DNA of 64,000 bases from Gallionella sp. (GTDB lineage: Bacteria > Pseudomonadota > Gammaproteobacteria > Burkholderiales > Gallionellaceae). Position 1 is the stretch's first letter, and each line of letters starts with the position of its first letter. Location: positions 20,480 to 84,479 of the forward strand of contig JADGRL010000008.1 in NCBI GenBank assembly GCA_017880865.1. Direction: 5' to 3'. The position numbers and the translations under genes are program-made. The notes below the pieces were generated by a model that was not told where the DNA came from, made no database searches, and saw nothing but the letters and a program-made list of their open reading frames with translations. Of this stretch, positions 62,559 through 64,000 are shown piece by piece.

Positions 62559-63888
62559 TTGAATGTGCAACCAACTCGCCGCGCAGTGTATGGCGCACTA
62601 CCTGAGTGATCTTCAGGTCAACGAAGCTGCCGATCAGGCTCGGCGCACCGCTGAAATTCACCACGCGATTGTTGTCGGTGCGCGCGGCTAATTCATGAGC
62701 ATCTTTTTTTGACACGCCTTCGACCAAAGCGCGTTGGGTCGTGCCCAGCATCGCTTGTGCCACGCCGTCTTCTTGTTCCATGATGCGGTCTTGCAGGCGC
62801 TTCAGGCGCAGCGCCTTGACCTCGTGCGGCGTATCGTCGCGCATCTCGGCAGCCGGTGTGCCAGGACGCGGGCTATACAGATAACTGAAGCTGTTATCGA
62901 AACCGATCTCGTCGATCAGCTTCATGGTCAATTCGAAATCCTGTTCGGTCTCGCCGGGGAAGCCGACGATAAAATCAGAGGTGATGCAAATGCCGGGGCG
63001 TGCGGCGCGCACCCGGCGGATGATGGATTTATATTCCAGCACGGTGTGGCCGCGCTTCATCGCGGCGAGAATGCGATCCGAACCGGACTGCACCGGCAGA
63101 TGCAAATGGCTGACCAGTTTGGGCGTGGTCGAATACACATCGATCAGCCGCTGCGTCATTTCTTTGGGATGCGAAGTGGTATAGCGCAAGCGGGTGATGC
63201 CTTCGAGCGCCGCGAGGCTCAGTAGCAGAAAGGCGAAATCCACGGTTTCGCCATCGTCGCCGAGGCCGCAGTAGGCATTTACATTCTGTCCCAGCAGCGT
63301 CACCTCTTTTACACCTTGCGCGACCAGCTCATGCACATCGCGCATCACGTCCGCAACTGGGCGCGAAACTTCTTCGCCGCGTGTATAGGGCACGACACAG
63401 AACGTGCAGTATTTGCTGCAACCTTCCATGATGGAAACAAAGGCGGTGCCAGAAGTGGTTTGCGGGGTCGGCAGATGATCGAATTTTTCAACTTCTGGAA
63501 AGCTGATGTCAACCTGCGGCCGCCCGGTATCACGTCGCGCCTGCAACAATTGCGGCAAGCGATGCAAAGTCTGCGGACCGAATATAACGTCTACATAAGG
63601 CGCGCGCTGCAAAATCGCCGCGCCTTCCTGGCTGGCCACACAGCCGCCCACGCAGATCAGCAGATCGGGATTGGCCTGTTTGAGCGGACGCACCCGCCCC
63701 AGATCAGAGAATACTTTCTCTTCGGCCTTCTCACGTATCGAGCAGGTATTGAACAGGATGACATCGGCGTCCTCCGGCTTATCGGTCGGCATCATGCCGT
63801 CCCAAGCGTGCAACACATCCGCCATTTTGTCCGAGTCATACTCGTTCATCTGGCAGCCGAAAGTTTTAATATGGAATTTCTTTGGCAC
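62548..63888 (-). CDS. miaB: tRNA-2-methylthio-N6-dimethylallyladenosine synthase
   Basis: A radical-SAM methylthiotransferase of 446 residues from the GTG at 63888. The UPF0004 domain begins [20 protein letters not shown] with its Cys ligands (Cys in FGC, NTCS, GGCV); the radical-SAM motif CSKYCTFC is near residue 155; a TRAM domain ends the protein. It adds the methylthio group to A37 of tRNAs reading U-initial codons. The frame also opens at 63933, but that ATG lies inside the tRNA gene, so I reject it. Confidence 0.95.
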   Translation of the reverse strand: MPKKFHIKTFGCQMNEYDSDKMADVLHAWDGMMPTDKPEDADVILFNTCSIREKAEEKVFSDLGRVRPLKQANPDLLICVGGCVASQEGAAILQRAPYVDVIFGPQTLHRLPQLLQARRDTGRPQVDISFPEVEKFDHLPTPQTTSGTAFVSIMEGCSKYCTFCVVPYTRGEEVSRPVADVMRDVHELVAQGVKEVTLLGQNVNAYCGLGDDGETVDFAFLLLSLAALEGITRLRYTTSHPKEMTQRLIDVYSTTPKLVSHLHLPVQSGSDRILAAMKRGHTVLEYKSIIRRVRAARPGICITSDFIVGFPGETEQDFELTMKLIDEIGFDNSFSYLYSPRPGTPAAEMRDDTPHEVKALRLKRLQDRIMEQEDGVAQAMLGTTQRALVEGVSKKDAHELAARTDNNRVVNFSGAPSLIGSFVDLKITQVVRHTLRGELVAHSNER

Positions 63889-63906
63889 GCAATGGCACCG
63901 GTTGTT

Positions 63907-63983
63907 TGGTGGTGATAGGTGGATTTGAACCACCGACCTCAGCGTTATGAGTGCTGCGCTCTAACCACCTGAGCTATATCACC
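63907..63983 (-). tRNA. tRNA-Met (anticodon CAT), elongator type
   Basis: A 77-base cloverleaf with seven-pair acceptor stem GGTGATA/TATCACC, D stem GCTC/GAGC, anticodon loop CTCATAA (anticodon CAT), T-stem GGTGG/CCACC with loop TTCAAAT, and encoded CCA. The closing pair of the anticodon stem is A-C. The acceptor starts with a normal G-C pair, unlike initiator tRNA, so it is elongator Met; a lysidine-modified Ile tRNA with the same anticodon cannot be excluded. It lies 18 bases before miaB, whose product modifies other tRNAs. Confidence 0.92.
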
Positions 63984-64000
63984 GCGAAGAGCGCGGCATT

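Noticed and set aside
63889..63933. Longer miaB start at an ATG at 63933
   Set aside because: The ATG lies inside the tRNA-Met gene and the added residues are unlike MiaB.

Overview
The window is the replication-origin region of a betaproteobacterial chromosome joined to a large surface-glycan locus. The order dnaA-dnaN-gyrB on one strand and rpmH-rnpA-yidD-yidC-mnmE-mnmG-rsmG-parA-parB-atpIBEFHAGDC on the other, without recF between dnaN and gyrB, fits Betaproteobacteria. A Nitrosomonadales/Gallionellaceae-type organism is my guess from general resemblance, not proven. I see no insertion sequence, prophage or CRISPR array.

Positions 1-26,825 hold a mostly leftward (minus-strand) glycan cluster. 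It contains about nine glycosyltransferases, two different polyprenyl-phosphate initiating transferases (WecA/MraY type and WcaJ type), a sugar aminotransferase with a partner SDR enzyme, three methyltransferases (one cut by the window edge), a PglK/MsbA-like ABC exporter, a hexapeptide acyltransferase and a PhyH-type dioxygenase. A compact pseB-pseC-pseF-pseG/H-pseI operon follows; it encodes the whole CMP-pseudaminic acid pathway, with the PseG hydrolase and a PseH-like acetyltransferase fused. waaC and waaA (LPS inner core) lie divergently at 26.9-29.4 kb and link the locus to the cell envelope.

Positions 29.4-42.7 kb are the origin. gyrB, dnaN and dnaA run leftwards; rpmH to parB run rightwards. 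DnaA boxes lie between dnaA and dnaN and at the dnaA promoter. Two parS sites (one perfect 16-bp palindrome, one with a single mismatch) lie in the gyrB and mnmG leaders, either side of dnaA and close to parAB. The complete F1Fo ATP synthase operon follows (42.7-49.8 kb) from a strong sigma70-type promoter and ends in a clear intrinsic terminator.

After the ATP synthase come a RegB/RegA (PrrB/PrrA) redox two-component pair and an RluF-like pseudouridine synthase. Next is a signalling island: a cyclic-nucleotide-binding/EAL protein faces, across a 263-bp divergent gap, an operon of CHASE2-adenylate cyclase, SH3-domain protein and M48 metalloprotease. This suggests a local cAMP to c-di-GMP link. 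Two outer-membrane proteins and a Ser/Gly-rich lipoprotein follow, then the RNA/stress genes corC-ybeY-miaB and a tRNA-Met(CAT).

The points most worth checking are the cAMP/c-di-GMP pair, the PseG-PseH fusion beside a dioxygenase and an unclassified GT-B protein, the SDR enzyme lacking its catalytic Tyr, the terminator inside the next gene's signal-peptide region, and the origin architecture.
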